A stretch of 64,000 nucleotides of DNA from Dactylonectria macrodidyma (Eukaryota > Ascomycota > Sordariomycetes > Hypocreales > Nectriaceae), in NCBI GenBank assembly GCA_020744425.1, contig JAGMUV010000010.1, positions 1,860,001 to 1,924,000 on the forward strand, given 5' to 3'. The notes below the pieces were generated by a model. It was not told the DNA's origin, made no database searches, and saw only the letters and a program-made list of their open reading frames with translations. Position numbers and translations under genes: made by a program. Positions 60,507 to 64,000 of this stretch are shown here, in pieces (position 1 is the first letter of the stretch; every line of letters starts with the position of its first letter).

Positions 60507-62875
60507 CGTGAGTTTTCGTAATAGCGGCAGTCTTCCCATCTTTGGTTAGTTCAGCATAGAGAGAATATAGCTATCCGCGCGAACCACTATTGCGCCAACT
60601 CAAAGCCATACCCAAGAATGAAAAGTGCCCAGGGCAACTTCGCAAAATACAATCGTCTGCTGCGGCAACTGAGTCGAGACAAGCTATCTGTCCGCTGAAG
60701 CATTCCTAACCACTATTCCTTGAAAAGCATTCTGAGTGCTGTCAACTAATCCCGAGATTCCTCCATTATTAGTACGTTGCTATCCAAACTGTTTTGACAA
60801 AGCACCTTTATATTGCAGTTACAAAGATGTGTGGAGCACAGGTGCTGTACCTCTGGGCAGCGATCGATGGCTAATACCCTACGAGAACGTGGTCGGATTC
60901 GCGCTGAGCTGGTGGATCAGCATTGCTTGACTGATGAGTTCCGCCGTGATAACACCATCGACGCAGATGCAGCGATGAGTCAGTCAATAAACTAATTATG
61001 GCAAAGGATGGTATTCAAGATACTGTGTTCATCGTGTCCGCACCGATTAGGAGGGGTAACCCATGTGCAATTCCTACTTCATGGTAATCCGAGCCAGGCG
61101 CCCACCGCGCATACTGGAAGCGTTGCAATTCACCCTAAGCCCTGGTACTCTGCCCGATACCGCTCCAGACCTTACTAAAGCTGACTTGATGTCTCTTCAG
61201 GCTTGGTCATGTCCAGGGCTTGGGGCTCAGGATTATTTTCGCAGCCGATCTTCCCATCTATGGTTGAAGTTTGAGATATGTAAACATTGTCAGCATTTGA
61301 TGGCAATGTGCAGGGCTAATTGCCCTCTAAATTACTACAGTTATTTTTCTTTGCAAGTTTATCCATTAACTTAGCCAGATATCATATTGCCATTATTTCT
61401 TATTAAGGGTTGGGATCCTTCTTCAGCTATATATGTTAACTAATACAGGTAAACTTTGAAAATCACTCCAATCTCATCCTCGCGTAGTAGGTGGCGTCAA
61501 TTCAGCCATGGCAAAAACGATACATGTTGTTTTCCGCTGGCTAAGGATGCTTTGTAATGTTATTAAATGTTTGTCCCCTTAGATACACAGAGTCCAGCAA
61601 ATACATAGCAGTCCGCGAAGGCATAAAGTTCATAGGTAATGTCATGCTGAAGGACGGCGAGAGAATCCGCAAGGCTGACAATGCCATTCTCAGCATAGCT
61701 AAGAAAGTCCCGCTGAGTAATTACCCGGGGGACGACGAGAGCCCGAAGATCGGTCGCCCACGCCTAGTCTACCGGTTTTAAATGAACAGAAAGTGAAAGG
61801 ATGAGGGGAAGCTCCCATATTGAACAGTTAACGGAGCTGTTTTTTTTTTCGCCACGTGAGTTCTGGTGCGAACCTCGTACTATGTGTTATTGCATATGTC
61901 GTTATTATCTCCGAGATGGGAATTATAAAACATTTCTAAGTAGAGGCACTGTGCTTTGGCTTGTTTAGGGCTGTAGGATAATGTCAAAACAAATTCCTTC
62001 AGAAAACCGGCTCCTGTGGTTGTATGTCGCCTGCCCTATATCTAGCTGCACAGATAGTTAGTGTAGTATATGGCAGGCTTACTTAAGCGGTGGCGGCCAA
62101 GAACTCTCGTTCATGTAGACAAGTGACGCTATGGAAACGCCCTAACTAAACGATAAGCTCCTTTTACAGTCATTACCCTATGGATGTGTCGTTAGAGCGG
62201 GGATCTCGTTCTCCACAAATACTTAATAGCATGGCGTGGATGGTTTCGTCACATCACACCATAGAGTCTACAAACTAGACTCTGCTGAACTGCTTAACAT
62301 CTGGGCGGCTGAACAACTCATAGAGCTGTACTTGGGGTAGTATTGGCACTACCGAAGCGAACCAGGGTGCATCTAATGGTGGCGTCGATGTGTAAGAGCT
62401 CAGGAAATATGAAGAGCCATGGTGGGACGGCTTGCGGGCTAGGTGTGGAGGTCTACAGCTCTCCGGCTAGACTAATGGTCCCATCCGAGCCCTGATCTAA
62501 CCATAACGCTAAGTAGGCCGCCACTCTCCAATCTAGTTCAAGAGAGTAGCCTGATAAGCCAAAGTTTGACTAGACCCAAGCTGGAAAGGCGCTGCGGCAC
62601 TGTGGTCGGGACCAATGGTCTAAATGGCTGGACTATCAGGAGCGTTATCGGTAGCCATCCTATATTTTTTGATACTCGTTGCGGTAGAAACTCATTACCA
62701 TTCCATTCTGGTATTCAAGTCCATTACCACCTAGCACGGACGCAGAAACTAACAATAGACTGTAGTACCCCATGACCTTCAATAAAGTAGAATGGAAATT
62801 TTGTAAAACTCGATAAGGACTGGTTTTTAGCTTTGAATTTGGTCCGAGACCCCAAACCGAGTGATGGGATTCCTG
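60507..62875. other. Long intergenic stretch
   Basis: No supportable gene. A plus frame at 61557-61781 (74 codons, KYIAVREGIKFIGNVMLKDG) is protein-like but unassigned and isolated. A poly-T tract lies near 61841-61850. Confidence 0.5.
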
Positions 62876-64000
62876 CTAATGCAGGGTTACTTGCACGCCT
62901 TTGCTGCCCTTCTTTGGCATGGCGATCAGCTGATCGTGGTCATATTCGATATCGGATATAGTTGTGTCGTGGAGGCTCATGTGAGGCAGTACACGTAAAG
63001 CCAGAGCCGTCATTGCAAGGTACAGCTCGCAGTACGCCAGCCTGTGGGACAATAGTTAGTTTTCAATGGCAACCAACTATAGACATCAGTTGCACTCACT
63101 GCATCCCAATGCACTGACGGTGGCCCTTGGAAAACGACATCATGTATTTCTCCAGACCCCTCTCTCTTTGGCCATGCTCGTCCAACCATCGATCCGGAAT
63201 AAATTGTGAGCCATTTGGGAAGATAGTAGGGTCCATATGTATCATGTACGATGATATCCCGATAGCGTAACCACGTGGGACTGTGTAAGAGGTCCGAGCA
63301 TTGCTTGGGGCGTTCGGCGATTTCTCACCTGGCGTGTACAACAGGTCCTCATCTGGTGCCACGACGGATATTCGACTCGCAACGCCGTACATCAAACGCA
63401 ATGCTTCGAGGATGACAGCGCTCAAGTAGGGCAGCTTTTCCAGCGTGGACCATGGCGGGAGGTCGGTTTCATCTGGCACGACGGTGCGGAGCTCTGCACT
63501 TAGTCTTTCCAGTTGGCTCGGATTGGTGAGGAGGTGAAAGGTCGCAATGGAGAGCACTGTGGAGATGCTGTGTGTGCCTCCTAAGACCACGGCGATGGCT
63601 TCGCTTGCAAGCCGTTCGGGGGTCTTCTCGGCGGAAGGGAGATCGGAATTGAGTATTGTCTCAACAACCGTCGGCTGCTTGTCTCCTGATTCGGTATCGC
63701 TGGTACTCCTGGCCTTCTCCACAAGCTGTGGAATGGTAACCTGTACCAAAGTTAATCAATGCGGGCCATATATGATCTTGATGCAGGGTGGCGCACGCGG
63801 ATGAGTTCCAGCAACGAACTGATCTCGGTGGAAACATAACGGCAAACAGATCTGTCCAGGTTAGGGGCTTGATTTACAACACTGAGATGATATGGAACTC
63901 ACAGGGGCATGTAATCTGCCAAGCGTGCCAAGGTATGTAGGTGACGGCTAAGATAAAACAAGCCAGTTATCTTGTCAACCGTGCCTTTGAAACTTGGGTT
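62876..64000 (-). CDS. Cytochrome P450, 5' end beyond window
   Basis: Haem-thiolate monooxygenase, C-terminal part only. Exons seen: 64000-63903 (partial), 63851-63797, 63740-63100 and 63041-62876. All junctions are GT-AG and in phase. Motifs: an I-helix region AVVLGGTHSIST, the ExxR motif EALR, the PERF-like IPDRW, and the haem-binding loop FSKGHRQCIGMQ, with Cys as the iron ligand, running on across the last intron into LAYCELYLAM. The protein ends GVQVTLH. The layout resembles the trichodiene-oxygenase-like group of fungal P450s that act on small terpenoid or aromatic metabolites. In the I-helix the usual acid-Thr pair is replaced by His-Ser. The N-terminal membrane anchor lies outside the window. 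Confidence 0.93.

Noticed and set aside
1..64000. CRISPR arrays, prophage, or bacterial operons
   Set aside because: Introns, gene families and spacing are those of a filamentous fungus, and no regularly spaced repeats were seen.

Overview
This window looks like nuclear DNA of a filamentous ascomycete, most likely a plant-associated Sordariomycete (inference). The genes carry many 45-95 bp introns with GT(A/C)AG(T)-type donors and CTAAC/CTGAC-like branch sites. The gene content is typical of the accessory genome of such fungi: HET, PTH11-like, LaeA-like methyltransferases, endopolygalacturonase, MFS pumps, DUF4246 and P450. I saw no ribosomal RNA, tRNA, CRISPR array or plasmid feature. Spliced models were built by hand, and I checked that the exon lengths sum to a multiple of three.

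Layout: an ACS-type MFS transporter (1.4-3.2 kb, minus) is followed by a gene-poor 3.5 kb. A divergent pair of LaeA-like SAM methyltransferases follows (6.7-8.3 kb minus; 11.15-12.7 kb plus), with the relic of a DHA1 MFS transporter between them. From 13.7 to 36 kb lies a region rich in self-recognition or defence-type genes and transposon debris: a frameshifted nucleoside-phosphorylase/ankyrin gene, a 480 bp MITE with TA target duplication, a kelch-repeat membrane protein, a CFEM/PTH11-like receptor, a zinc-knuckle retroelement fragment, a single-exon HET protein, an ankyrin relic, a D-amino-acid oxidase, and a dynamin-like GTPase carrying a -1 frameshift.

From 36 to 54 kb there are wide spacers around a secreted endopolygalacturonase, a DUF7702-type membrane protein, a DHA1 drug/polyamine-type MFS transporter, a DUF4246 putative oxygenase and an NmrA-like protein. 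From 54.7 kb there is a large single-exon protein of about 840 aa that I cannot assign, a poorly resolved small gene, a third LaeA-like methyltransferase (59-60.5 kb, plus) and, at the right edge, a 5'-truncated cytochrome P450 on the minus strand.

How the genes relate: I see no complete biosynthetic cluster because there is no PKS, NRPS or terpene synthase. The genes read as environment sensing (PTH11), plant cell-wall attack (polygalacturonase), nutrient or drug transport (two MFS), nitrogen and D-amino-acid use (DAAO, NmrA), specialised-metabolism-type methyltransferases, and allorecognition-type proteins (HET, PNP-ankyrin, dynamin-like). Two of the three allorecognition-type loci carry single-base frameshifts. 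The three methyltransferases are paralogs with conserved tiny exons.
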